A stretch of 30,128 nucleotides of DNA from Firmicutes bacterium CAG:24053_14 (GCA_001916715.1 MNSZ01000058.1:148691-178818), one strand, 5' to 3'; positions 7,218 to 14,858 are shown, counted from the stretch's first letter. Notes: generated by a model from the letters alone, not told the origin. Program-made: numbers and translations.

Positions 7218-8405
7218 TTATTTATTGTAGCTGTAAATAACCTCCTCCTGCGGCTGACCTTCCCGAACGTAGATATGAGGGAATGAATGGAAGCTCAAGC
7301 TGCACCAGAATTCAATTACGGATATTCCTAGTCGTTCACAGTATTCCGAAACGTCAATCCGGCTCTCTCCGTTTTGACCTAAAAGTGTCACCACATCTCC
7401 TATCTCAGCGTCCGGAACATTAGTGATATCCAATACAGTATGCTCAAGACAAACTGCGAGTATCTTGCATCTGACACCGTTAAGGAGAACCTCTCCGCCT
7501 GCGTTCCTCGTTGAAAATCCGTCGCAGCTTCCAAACGGTATAACGCCTATCACACAATCATTTTCCATGAGCATATTCAGGCATCTGCTCCCAGCCTTGA
7601 GAGTTTTCTTGCTTATAAGACGCGAATGTATTCCCTTCAGGCAATCCTTAAGTTTAAGTCCGCATGAATCCTTTTGAGGCTTGGCGTTTGCAAACACTCC
7701 GGTTCCGATACAAACGGTGTTATACCATGCTTTCTCATACCTTTGCGTAGCATATGTACTTGCAAGCTGGTATCTGGGAATTTCGAATCCGGCCGCTTCT
7801 ATGTCAGCTATTATCTTGTTGAAGCACGAGATCTGACCCTCGTTGTACTCATCCTTTTTCGGATTCTTGTCAGAATCTGTTGGGCCGATATGACTGTACA
7901 GGCCTTCAATCTTGAACGAAGTTTCATTTCTGATGTACTCCAGCTCGGGAAGCACTTCTTCAGGCAGCAAGCCCAAACGTCCGAGGCCCGTATCACACTT
8001 CACCCAAACCTTAAGGGCAACATCCTTTCCGAGCGCATCCGCGAAGGATTTTGCATCTCCGGGCTTTACAAAGGACGGCATCAAATCATATTTTACGAGC
8101 AGATCCGCGGTCTCAGGGAAATTATGAGCGAAAAGCTGTATAGGCTTGTCTATTCCATGCTTTCGCATTTCAATTGCCTCATACATATTGCCGGTTGCAA
8201 ATCCGTATATATCCAGCTCATTTATGGCCTTAACAATCGGAAGCATACCATGACCGTAGCCGTTACCCTTCGCCGCGACTATTATCTCAACCTTGTTACC
8301 CAATGCTTTTTTGTATTCGTTAATATTATTAAGAATCGCATCAATATCTATTTCCGCCCAGGTCGGTCTGGGCAGATTTTTATAATCAACCGATGAATCA
8401 ATCAA
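7218..8405 (-). CDS. Alanine-racemase-like PLP protein (fold type III) lacking key catalytic residues
   Basis: This is a 395-residue protein spanning both alanine racemase domains (TIM barrel plus C-terminal beta domain). The PLP lysine is present in AAKGNGYGHG (Lys46), as are KCDTGLGRLG (the usually carbamylated Lys) and the LYSH histidine. By hand alignment to Geobacillus Alr the second catalytic base Tyr265 is absent: there is no Tyr at all from 259 to 296. The Arg219 that contacts the PLP nitrogen is Cys232. The CMDQ motif is CLEH, GYADG is GSCDG, and the C-terminal SYR is SFH. The start is TTG at 8405, with AAAGGAG eight bases before. It lies 24 bases after dhaL in the operon. It could be an altered racemase, decarboxylase, lyase or non-catalytic relative; racemisation of alanine for the cell wall is unlikely. 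Confidence 0.85.
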   Translation of the reverse strand: MIDSSVDYKNLPRPTWAEIDIDAILNNINEYKKALGNKVEIIVAAKGNGYGHGMLPIVKAINELDIYGFATGNMYEAIEMRKHGIDKPIQLFAHNFPETADLLVKYDLMPSFVKPGDAKSFADALGKDVALKVWVKCDTGLGRLGLLPEEVLPELEYIRNETSFKIEGLYSHIGPTDSDKNPKKDEYNEGQISCFNKIIADIEAAGFEIPRYQLASTYATQRYEKAWYNTVCIGTGVFANAKPQKDSCGLKLKDCLKGIHSRLISKKTLKAGSRCLNMLMENDCVIGVIPFGSCDGFSTRNAGGEVLLNGVRCKILAVCLEHTVLDITNVPDAEIGDVVTLLGQNGESRIDVSEYCERLGISVIEFWCSLSFHSFPHIYVREGQPQEEVIYSYNK

Positions 8406-8429
8406 AACGATAACTCCTTTATTAGCAAA

Positions 8430-9050
8430 TTAGAACTTCTCTGCTATTGCTTCAAATATTATACGTCCGGCTTCCGCGCCGCCGTCAATGCTGCCAAGAG
8501 TCTTCTCTCCAAAGTAGGCAGCACGTCCATGTTTTGCCACCATGTCTCTGGTGCTTTCTACTCCATTACGGGCAGCCTCTGCTGCATTTTTCAGTCTCTG
8601 CTCATCTGATACTGCGGCCTCATCGCAGAGAGCCTTCGCAGCAGGGACAACAGAGTCAAAAAATGTCTTCTCTCCCAGCTTCGAATCCAGTTTTTCCATA
8701 ATAGCGTTCATGGATTTATGCATGATATTCCCGAAATCTGCAAGTGCAATTACTTCTGTTCCTTTTAGCTGTTTTGCGGCATCTATAAGCAACATTGATA
8801 CGATCGTACCCAAAGATGACGGTGCCGCTTCATTGAAGCTCTTTCCTGCAAGAAATAACAGTTTGCCTATGTCTGCGGTATCGGCATTAGCGCAGCACAC
8901 ATCGGCAGCGGCTTTGAATCCGTTATCCATTGAGATACCGAGATCTCCATCTCCGATTTGCTGATCAATTGAAATCAGATGCATCCTGTTTTCACTCATT
9001 TTTTTACTTATCGCATCAAATCCAATAGTCAGCACCTTTGCATCAATCAT
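8430..9050 (-). CDS. dhaL: Dihydroxyacetone kinase-like ADP-binding subunit DhaL
   Basis: This is a 206-residue all-helical nucleotide-binding subunit. The metal-binding motif SIDQQIGDGDLG supplies the three aspartates (Asp29, Asp34, Asp36) equivalent to Asp30/35/37 of E. coli DhaL. SSLGTIVSMLL and the C-terminal TLGSIDGGAEAG nucleotide-lid motifs follow. The ATG at 9050 is used: GGAGG lies nine bases before it, whereas the upstream GTG at 9059 directly abuts the GGAGG. It is 15 bases behind dhaK. In PTS-type systems DhaL is rephosphorylated by DhaM, but no dhaM is in the window. The phosphate source is therefore either a distant DhaM or ATP exchange, as in single-chain kinases. Confidence 0.93.
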   Translation of the reverse strand: MIDAKVLTIGFDAISKKMSENRMHLISIDQQIGDGDLGISMDNGFKAAADVCCANADTADIGKLLFLAGKSFNEAAPSSLGTIVSMLLIDAAKQLKGTEVIALADFGNIMHKSMNAIMEKLDSKLGEKTFFDSVVPAAKALCDEAAVSDEQRLKNAAEAARNGVESTRDMVAKHGRAAYFGEKTLGSIDGGAEAGRIIFEAIAEKF

Positions 9051-9065
9051 TTGGAACACCCTCCT

Positions 9066-10067
9066 TTACTTATTTACATTCGTATAGAATGGCGTAATGG
9101 CTTCATCCGCCAACAGACCTTCAAGCTCTTCATCCAACTTAAAAATGCTTATAGACATGCCGGCCATCTCCATGGATGTCGAATATTCTCCCACATGCGG
9201 CATTACTATGCTGACACCAATATTACTGAGCTTCTTTTGCACTGCCCTATAAACTATATATAGTTCCTCCAGTGATGTTGCGCCTAAACCGTTTATCATA
9301 ACGGAAACCCGATCACGCTCTGCTAACGGCATATCATCAAGTAGCTTTTTCATAAGCATATCAACGAGCTCGTCTGCTGGCATCCTGTCAGATAACATGA
9401 TTCCGGGTTCTCCATGTATACCCATACCGATTTCAATTTTCCCGTCCGGGATTGAAAAACCGGGTTTGCCGACTTCGGGTATAATGCAGGGAGTCAGGGC
9501 AACGCCCATGCTTCTGATGTTATCATTGGCTTTATTGGCTACGCGTTCAACATCCTCCAATGAGTACATTCTGTCTGCCGCTGCGCCGGCAACCTTAAAC
9601 GCAAATACCATGCCGGCAACTCCTCTTCGCAAGTTCTTGTTTTTAGAGGAGGCCACGTCATCCGTAACACGCACTGCCGCTGTATTTATGCCGTCAAATT
9701 CAACTTCTTCCCTAGCCATTGTAAAATTCATATGGTCCCCACCATAATTTCCGTACAGGCACAGCACACCGCTGCCTTTGTCACAGGCTCTTATAGTGTC
9801 CGCCATCTTAGATGCCGAAGGTGATGCAAACACATTTCCGACAGTGCAGCCGTCAAGCATACCTTTGCCGACATACCCCAGGAACGTCGGAAGATGTCCG
9901 CTTCCGCCGGCAGTAACTATCCCGACCTTGTTCGGTTTGCATGGGTAGTTTGATACTATAACTCTGTTATCTTTATCCATGCTCAAAAGTTTCTGATTGC
10001 TTGCAAGAAGAATTCCTTCCAGCGTTTCAGAAACAAAGTTCTCCGGAACATTCAATATCTTGTTCAT
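9066..10067 (-). CDS. dhaK: Dihydroxyacetone kinase-like substrate-binding subunit DhaK
   Basis: This is a 333-residue DhaK. His218 in GMGIHGEPG is the residue that forms a covalent hemiaminal with the ketone substrate, and it has the same number as in E. coli. The catalytic Asp (Asp111 in NYGGDHMNF) and His58 (GGSGH) are also present, so carbonyl substrates are expected. The usual GHEP motif reads GHLP, a Glu to Leu change close to the substrate pocket that may alter specificity. ATG 10067 is preceded by GAGGGG eleven bases away. It is the first gene of the operon, about 70 nt from the predicted transcription start. The substrate may be dihydroxyacetone or a related short hydroxyketone such as erythrulose; this is inference. 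Confidence 0.94.
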   Translation of the reverse strand: MNKILNVPENFVSETLEGILLASNQKLLSMDKDNRVIVSNYPCKPNKVGIVTAGGSGHLPTFLGYVGKGMLDGCTVGNVFASPSASKMADTIRACDKGSGVLCLYGNYGGDHMNFTMAREEVEFDGINTAAVRVTDDVASSKNKNLRRGVAGMVFAFKVAGAAADRMYSLEDVERVANKANDNIRSMGVALTPCIIPEVGKPGFSIPDGKIEIGMGIHGEPGIMLSDRMPADELVDMLMKKLLDDMPLAERDRVSVMINGLGATSLEELYIVYRAVQKKLSNIGVSIVMPHVGEYSTSMEMAGMSISIFKLDEELEGLLADEAITPFYTNVNK

Positions 10068-10142
10068 TTTATGCTGATCCCCTCTTTTCTTTAAATAGAG
10101 TAAAAAGCTTTATTAAAGTTGGAATTCCCTTTAATTAATTTA

Positions 10143-10170
10143 ATATTATTCTGTACATAGTTTTTGTCAA
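10143..10170 (-). promoter_or_regulatory. Promoter of the dhaKL/TRAP operon
   Basis: On the minus strand there is TTGACA (10170-10165), a 16-bp spacer and TAATAT (10148-10143). The predicted start near 10136 gives a ~70-nt leader to dhaK. This is the only strong promoter found for the seven-gene leftward operon. Confidence 0.7.
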
Positions 10171-10442
10171 TAAAATCGGAAAAACACACAAAGAATTTTG
10201 AAGTTTGAGTAAAAAATGAGCGAAAATCACCTACATTCAGAAGACTGGCGTAGTAGTTCAACGAAGCTGTTCCGTCAATAATTATGCGCAAAATTGCTTA
10301 CATACTTTGGTTATATATTGTCAGCCGTCAATAGAGGCGTCGTCCAGAACCACCTCCATGATGAAGTAATATAAAAGTATGATGTGACAATCGCGGCCAA
10401 TGGATACCTACTGCAACATACCGTGGATGCCCCATTATTCAC

Positions 10443-10481
10443 AAGAACCACTGTTTTCAAAAAGTGAAAACAGTGGTTCTT
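10443..10481. repeat. Perfect 17-bp inverted repeat
   Basis: The arms 10443-10459 and 10465-10481 pair perfectly around a 5-base loop. There is no long T-tract on either side, so it is a poor intrinsic terminator. It may be a regulator site, a small-element remnant or a transcript-stabilising hairpin. Confidence 0.7.
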
Positions 10482-10492
10482 TAGCTGGCTGA

Positions 10493-10521
10493 CAGCGCAT
10501 CCGGCGGATGGGCTGTATTTT
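10493..10521 (+). terminator. Orphan rightward terminator, similar to the tRNA-Leu terminator
   Basis: A 10-base stem with one G.G mismatch (10493-10502 with 10506-10515) has loop GGC and is followed by TATTTT. No rightward gene precedes it. Its right arm and T-tract match the tRNA-Leu terminator (3055-3070) at 15 of 16 positions. Confidence 0.55.
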
Positions 10522-10744
10522 GTCGGACGGGGAGTTTAAGGCTGAACGCACGATATATGCCGAAAATAATACTTGACTTGAATTTATATATTATTTAAGG
10601 CAAATATCCGCCTATATTACTCACATTGGGCAAAAATCGTTATTAATTTGACTGTCTATGCAAATTTGCCTCTTATGTCAATTTTTCATCACACTATTAC
10701 CTAATTTCAGAAACCCATATACACACATCCCCCATAAGCAGAAA

Positions 10745-10776
10745 GACTCGGCTCGTCCTTTTGGACGGGTCGAGTC
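10745..10776 (-). terminator. Intrinsic terminator of the Na+/Ca2+ exchanger gene
   Basis: A 14-bp stem (10745-10758 with 10763-10776, two G-T pairs) has loop AAAA when read leftward, followed by TTTCTGCTT. It lies 22 bases beyond the exchanger stop codon. Confidence 0.8.
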
Positions 10777-10798
10777 GATGTCGAGTCGATTTTATACC

Positions 10799-11782
10799 TC
10801 ACGCGCCGAAGTAAGTGAACATTATTACAAGATACGCTATATACAGCACGCCGATGAGCACGCCGATCCAGCGCTTGAACTTGCCGCACACGAGCGCCGG
10901 GATCATGGCTGCGGCACTGACGACGAGGCAGGCCGGAACATCCAGCAGCATGCCCTGATTTTCAACGGCCAGGGGCTTGCCCTGCAAAAGCGCACACAGC
11001 GGCATGATCAGCGTCAGATCCATGATATTCGCGCCGATGATATTGCCGACCGACAGCGAGGACTGCTTTTTTCGGATCGCCGTGATGGTCGTGACAAGCT
11101 CAGGCAGCGAGGTGCCGATAGCTATCATGGTCGCTGCGATCACGGAGTCGGGAACGCCGATCATGACAGCCAGTGCCGAGCCGTTATCGATAAGCAGCTG
11201 CGCGCCGAGGACGATGGCGGCAGCGCCGAGGACGAACTTGCCGATGTTTATCGCAACGCTCTTGCCGTCGGTGCTCGGGCGCTCGTCGGTCGCCTCGCTT
11301 CCCTGCTCGCGCTTTGCGGCAAGGATGCTCTCGACCATAAAGCCGACGAAAACGAGCATGATGATAATGCTCTCGGAAACCGACAGCGCACTGTCGCGCG
11401 TGAAGGCAAACAGCAGCACGACCGCCGCAAGCAGCAGACCGGCCTTGACGCCGAACTGCTTTCGCGTCATATAGCAGCTCATGCACACAAGCGACAGGCA
11501 CATTATAAGTCCCGTGTTCGCCGTGACCGAGCCGACGGCGTTGCCGACTGCGATATCGGCGTTGCCCTCGAATGCAGAGAACACGGAGACGAGCATTTCG
11601 GGCATGGTCGTTGCGAAGCTCACCACCGTTGCGCCTATGATGAACTTGGGTATGCCGGAGGCCTCGGCGATCCACGTTGCCGCATCGACGAAAAGGTCGC
11701 CGCCCTTGATGATGCATATAAGGCCGACGGCGAACAGCACGATAACAAGTGCGAGCGTGCTTCCCGTAAAGTCAATTCCCAT
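10799..11782 (-). CDS. CaCA-family Na+/Ca2+ (cation) exchanger, YrbG type
   Basis: This is a 327-residue membrane exchanger with about ten segments in two homologous halves. The alpha-1 repeat reads GATVVSFATTMPEMLVSV followed by VGNAVGSVTANTGL. The alpha-2 repeat reads AATMIAIGTSLPELVTT followed by VGNIIGANIMDL. Both carry the Pro-Glu pair that forms the cation site. A hydrophilic loop (KREQGSEATDERPSTDGK) separates the halves. ATG 11782 has GGGAG eight bases upstream. The gene lies behind a structured leader with an overlapping terminator hairpin that resembles the Mn2+-sensing yybP-ykoY riboswitch, so export of Mn2+ or Ca2+ is plausible. It is a single-gene unit. Confidence 0.93.
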   Translation of the reverse strand: MGIDFTGSTLALVIVLFAVGLICIIKGGDLFVDAATWIAEASGIPKFIIGATVVSFATTMPEMLVSVFSAFEGNADIAVGNAVGSVTANTGLIMCLSLVCMSCYMTRKQFGVKAGLLLAAVVLLFAFTRDSALSVSESIIIMLVFVGFMVESILAAKREQGSEATDERPSTDGKSVAINIGKFVLGAAAIVLGAQLLIDNGSALAVMIGVPDSVIAATMIAIGTSLPELVTTITAIRKKQSSLSVGNIIGANIMDLTLIMPLCALLQGKPLAVENQGMLLDVPACLVVSAAAMIPALVCGKFKRWIGVLIGVLYIAYLVIMFTYFGA

Positions 11783-11815
11783 TTTGATAACTCCCTTATT
11801 ATCTTCTTAGCACAT

Positions 11816-11865
11816 AAAAAAATAAGACTTTTTACACGGGCATACTTTTGCCGTGCTAAAAGTCT
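11816..11865 (-). terminator. Expression-platform terminator of the exchanger leader
   Basis: Read leftward, the arms 11865-11849 and 11842-11825 form a long stem (AGACTTTT with AAAGTCT, and GCACGGC with GCCCGTG), followed by TA and seven T (11822-11816). The 5' arm of this stem is also the 3' strand of the upstream aptamer-closing helix, so the two structures are mutually exclusive. Confidence 0.8.
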
Positions 11866-11945
11866 CATCGCCTGCAAGCAGGTGCATGACCACCGGCGCG
11901 CTGCCGGGGGTATGTTGGCCATGCTTTATAATTACTCCCTTTTAA
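11857..11945 (-). promoter_or_regulatory. Probable yybP-ykoY (Mn2+) riboswitch aptamer
   Basis: Read leftward, the leader begins AAAAGGGAGTAA and closes with GATGAGACTTTT. It encloses an 8-bp helix (GCATGGCC with GGTCATGC) capped by CCGGC/GCCGG, and a second hairpin (CCTGC/GCAGG). The GGGAGTA at the 5' side and the GAGAC plus T-run at the 3' side resemble the conserved ends of yybP-ykoY RNAs, which activate cation-export genes on Mn2+ binding. The 3' closing strand is shared with a terminator stem, so ligand binding would allow read-through. The class assignment is from memory of the consensus; a leader regulating a cation exchanger is well supported. Confidence 0.65.
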
Positions 11946-11954
11946 CGAGGGATT

Positions 11955-11983
11955 ATGTTAGCATAAACTGACCGGCTTGTCAA
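11955..11983 (-). promoter_or_regulatory. Proximal promoter of the exchanger riboswitch transcript
   Basis: TTGACA (11983-11978), a 17-bp spacer and TAACAT (11960-11955) place the start near 11948, immediately before the aptamer 5' strand. Confidence 0.65.
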
Positions 11984-12014
11984 TCGGTTTTTGATTTTCC
12001 AAACCCTGCGTCTA

Positions 12015-12043
12015 ATACTATACGCGCAGTCTGCATCTGTCAA
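12015..12043 (-). promoter_or_regulatory. Distal promoter of the exchanger gene
   Basis: TTGACA (12043-12038) lies 17 bp from TAGTAT (12020-12015), or 15 bp from the overlapping TATAGT. It is a second, upstream promoter candidate in tandem with the one at 11955-11983. Confidence 0.5.
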
Positions 12044-12196
12044 GAAACTTGCTACATTATATACATTATTTTCGCACATTTCAAGTGCTTTTTTCGCGCA
12101 TTTTTGAGCAATTCTCAATTTTTGTTGAATTTTCAACGCTTTTTCGGGATAGTACTTTTTGTCATGACAAATGCATGTAAAATGCTAAATATTTGA

Positions 12197-12225
12197 TTGC
12201 AATTTTGTAAACATTTTGTTATTAT
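12197..12225 (+). promoter_or_regulatory. Promoter of the secreted repeat protein gene
   Basis: TTGCAA (12197-12202), a 17-bp spacer and TATTAT (12220-12225) predict a start near 12232 and a ~70-nt leader. Confidence 0.6.
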
Positions 12226-12304
12226 GCCATTGTAATAGGTGGGTAATCTTAGCGTTTTCTTAACACCCTACTATGGAAATTTATATTATATTTGGAGGCA
12301 TAGC

Positions 12305-14815
12305 ATGAAGAAAAACAATCTGAAGCGTTTTCTTGCTTCGCTGCTTGCTGTTCTGATGCTTTCGCAGGTCACCGGCGTCGCACCCGGCGTATTTGCGGAC
12401 TTCGGCGAGTCTTCGAGATCGGGAATCGCTACTCAGGCCGCAAAAAGCGGTGAGAAAATCAGCCTTAAGGGCGATAATTTCTCAATACGCATTCCGTATA
12501 ATGACGACGGAAGCATAAACTTTGACGCTCTTTATCAAAAGCTTTTTGACGAGTGTGTCGATGTTTCCAATTCAACACCGCAGCAGCGCAGCGAGGTAAC
12601 TATTGAACGTTACGGAAGTCCTCTTGTTTATGTTAAACTTGAAGGCGAAAACATTTACAGCGCAATTGAAGAAGATAAAACCTATGAAATTAAATTCACA
12701 TATCACTTTGGATGGAAGAACCTTAATTTCAAAGATGCCACCTGCAACGTCACTTTCCTCGGCCGTCAGGCTGTTCCCGAAATTGCAAACAAGGACATTA
12801 CCGTCGATGCAAGCTTCAATGAAGATCTCAGTATAGACTACGGTGCACTCCGCGAAGCCATTTGGGAGCAGGTAAGTGTCGATCTGCCCACAAATGTAAA
12901 GTTTGATAAGGTTTCTTTTGAATATAAATATAATGATACATTAAATATTTGGGAAGCTTTTGAAGGCAAAAACATTGTCGGAGATAAAGGCATCCCCGCT
13001 CTTGACCTCGGCGCAAATCAGGTCAAGCTTACTTGGGGCGGCGATAAGGAATACAAGAGCTGGGAGCAAGAAATCACCGTTAATGTTGTTGACGGTCGCA
13101 CTGACACTTCCATCACATTTGTCGATGAGCCCACTGTAAAAATTCCTTATAACGAAGATATATCTGTTGACATGTCTGCGTTGACCGAAAACATTTGGGC
13201 TATTGTTAACGATATCACTCCCGATGATATCAGCAAGGACAAGATAACCGTTCTGTTTGACGGCAAGACCCTCGACAAGGCAAGCATCTCCGAGGGTTCT
13301 CATACCCTTACTTTCAAGTATGCCGGAACACAAACCTACAAGAACTTTTCGACCGATGTCACCGTTTATTTTGTAGGCCGTGAAGCAGCATTCGAACTTA
13401 TTCCCGACGTCACTAAGGTAGACATGAAGTTTGCCAGCGCTACCAGCTATGACTATAAAGCTACCGCAAAAGCAATCCGTGAAGCCGTTGTAAAGAAGCT
13501 TGCAGCCGATGAGAGCATCAATCTCAGCGACGTTACCGTTGAATATAACGCAGCATATGTTGGCACCAACTTTAAGCCCCTTGATAATAAAGATATTGCC
13601 ACCAAAAAGCTCACTGCCGACGAGGAATTTACTTTCAGACTCAGCTGGGGCGGCAGCAACGGCAACGGCACTGCCCTGTACAAACCCTTCAGCGCAGAAG
13701 TCAAGCTCACTTTAGTTGACAATCGTCTTGCAAGCGAAATTAAGGTTGTCGCCGATCCGAGCATCACCTACAACAAGGACGGCAGCGCAGAAAAGGCTGC
13801 AATCATCGCAAGCGTTATCGACTACACTAATTCCACGCTTCCTGCAGGTGCTGAGTTCACCGTCGAAGTTCCTACTATTGTTGACACTTCTATCGGAACA
13901 ATTTGGAAGGATATCACCGACAACACCATGGACGCAGGTGAAAATCAGAAGATTCGCATAAGCTTCGCAGGAAATGCCGAGTACAAGCCTTGCGAAATCG
14001 TAACTTTCATCAACGTCAAGAAGGCTCCCGTAAGCATCACCCTGCCTATTATCAGCAAGCTGTATGCCGGTGAAGAGGTTGACCCCGAAACCTATTACGA
14101 AGTTAACCCCGAAGACCCTGCAATTGACGTTTACCTCTTCTTTGTAGGCGTAAACACCAACAAGGAAACCTGCGTTAACGTTAAGCTGACTCCCGACCAG
14201 GAGAAGCTTTTAAAGGTGATTCCGAGCGTATATGACAAGCTCAGAGAAGGCATGAAACTCAGAGAGTTCAAAGAATTTATTGAGAGTATCCCCAACATAG
14301 ATAAAATTGAAGTTATCAAGAACATACTCAACATTCTCAACACATTTGACAATATTTCCGATAACACCGTTATCGCTATCGGCACTCCTGCACACGCAGG
14401 CGTATATCAGGCAATCGCAGTCTCTCCCGAGACCAAGAACTATGAGGCCGGAAAGTGCACCGGCAGCCTGATTATTCTCAAGAACTGGAAGAGTGTAAAG
14501 CTTGAGAAGAGCGATATGTTCACCGGCTCCAAGAACGAAATCACCGTCACTAATGCAACTAAGATTGCTAACGGCGAAGAGGGCGCTTATGCAGTTGTCC
14601 TCACACAGAACGGCGTTATCCTCAACAACAACGCTCAGAAAGCAGTCCACTACCTGTTCACCGGCATTAACCACGGCAAGCTCTACTCCAGCAGCAAGAT
14701 GCCTGTCGAGCCGGGACGCTACATCGTAACGGCAACCGTCCGCGGCGGCGACTTCTTCGCATTCCCCAAGACGTTCAGCTTCACCATCGTTGCTGACAGC
14801 ACTCCTAACACCTAA
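12305..14815 (+). CDS. Secreted protein with five ~100-residue repeats, function unknown
   Basis: This is an 836-residue exported protein. The ATG at 12305 follows GGAGG by six bases; a longer in-frame start upstream would bury the signal peptide. Residues 1-31 are a signal peptide (lysines, LASLLAVLMLSQ, cleavage near VFA). Five diverged repeats follow at about 52-154, 155-266, 267-359, 360-475 and 476-572. Each opens with a pattern such as IPYNEDISVDMSALTENIW and closes with one such as GTQTYKNFSTDVTVYFVGR, suggesting beta-sandwich, Ig-like units. Residues 573-836 hold a different domain with a helical insert (about 620-680). There is no LPXTG, SLH or transmembrane anchor, so it is probably released or held non-covalently. 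I recognise no family; adhesion or structural roles are guesses. Confidence 0.85.
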   Translation: MKKNNLKRFLASLLAVLMLSQVTGVAPGVFADFGESSRSGIATQAAKSGEKISLKGDNFSIRIPYNDDGSINFDALYQKLFDECVDVSNSTPQQRSEVTIERYGSPLVYVKLEGENIYSAIEEDKTYEIKFTYHFGWKNLNFKDATCNVTFLGRQAVPEIANKDITVDASFNEDLSIDYGALREAIWEQVSVDLPTNVKFDKVSFEYKYNDTLNIWEAFEGKNIVGDKGIPALDLGANQVKLTWGGDKEYKSWEQEITVNVVDGRTDTSITFVDEPTVKIPYNEDISVDMSALTENIWAIVNDITPDDISKDKITVLFDGKTLDKASISEGSHTLTFKYAGTQTYKNFSTDVTVYFVGREAAFELIPDVTKVDMKFASATSYDYKATAKAIREAVVKKLAADESINLSDVTVEYNAAYVGTNFKPLDNKDIATKKLTADEEFTFRLSWGGSNGNGTALYKPFSAEVKLTLVDNRLASEIKVVADPSITYNKDGSAEKAAIIASVIDYTNSTLPAGAEFTVEVPTIVDTSIGTIWKDITDNTMDAGENQKIRISFAGNAEYKPCEIVTFINVKKAPVSITLPIISKLYAGEEVDPETYYEVNPEDPAIDVYLFFVGVNTNKETCVNVKLTPDQEKLLKVIPSVYDKLREGMKLREFKEFIESIPNIDKIEVIKNILNILNTFDNISDNTVIAIGTPAHAGVYQAIAVSPETKNYEAGKCTGSLIILKNWKSVKLEKSDMFTGSKNEITVTNATKIANGEEGAYAVVLTQNGVILNNNAQKAVHYLFTGINHGKLYSSSKMPVEPGRYIVTATVRGGDFFAFPKTFSFTIVADSTPNT

Positions 14816-14830
14816 TTAAACACAGCACAG

Positions 14831-14858
14831 CCGGTCGGGTTTTCCCGACCGGTTTTTT
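14831..14858 (+). terminator. Intrinsic terminator of the secreted repeat protein gene
   Basis: A perfect 9-bp stem CCGGTCGGG/CCCGACCGG has loop TTTT and is followed by six T. The T-tract overlaps the left end of the palindromic element that follows. Confidence 0.92.

Larger units (their letters stand above)
10304..10742. other. Gene-free stretch upstream of the operon
   Basis: No frame here has both a ribosome binding site and convincing protein character. It contains a perfect 17-bp hairpin (10443-10481), an orphan rightward terminator (10493-10521), a partial T-arm-like sequence (10530-10543) and AT-rich sequence from 10570 to 10710. It may be the right boundary of an inserted block. Confidence 0.5.

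Noticed and set aside
10320..10480. Possible transposase or integrase remnant
   Set aside because: Short peptides in several frames were read, but none showed a recognisable transposase or integrase motif.
10658..11971. Rightward 437-codon frame across the exchanger gene
   Set aside because: It is antisense to a clear CaCA exchanger, and its His/Arg/Asp-rich composition is an antisense artefact.
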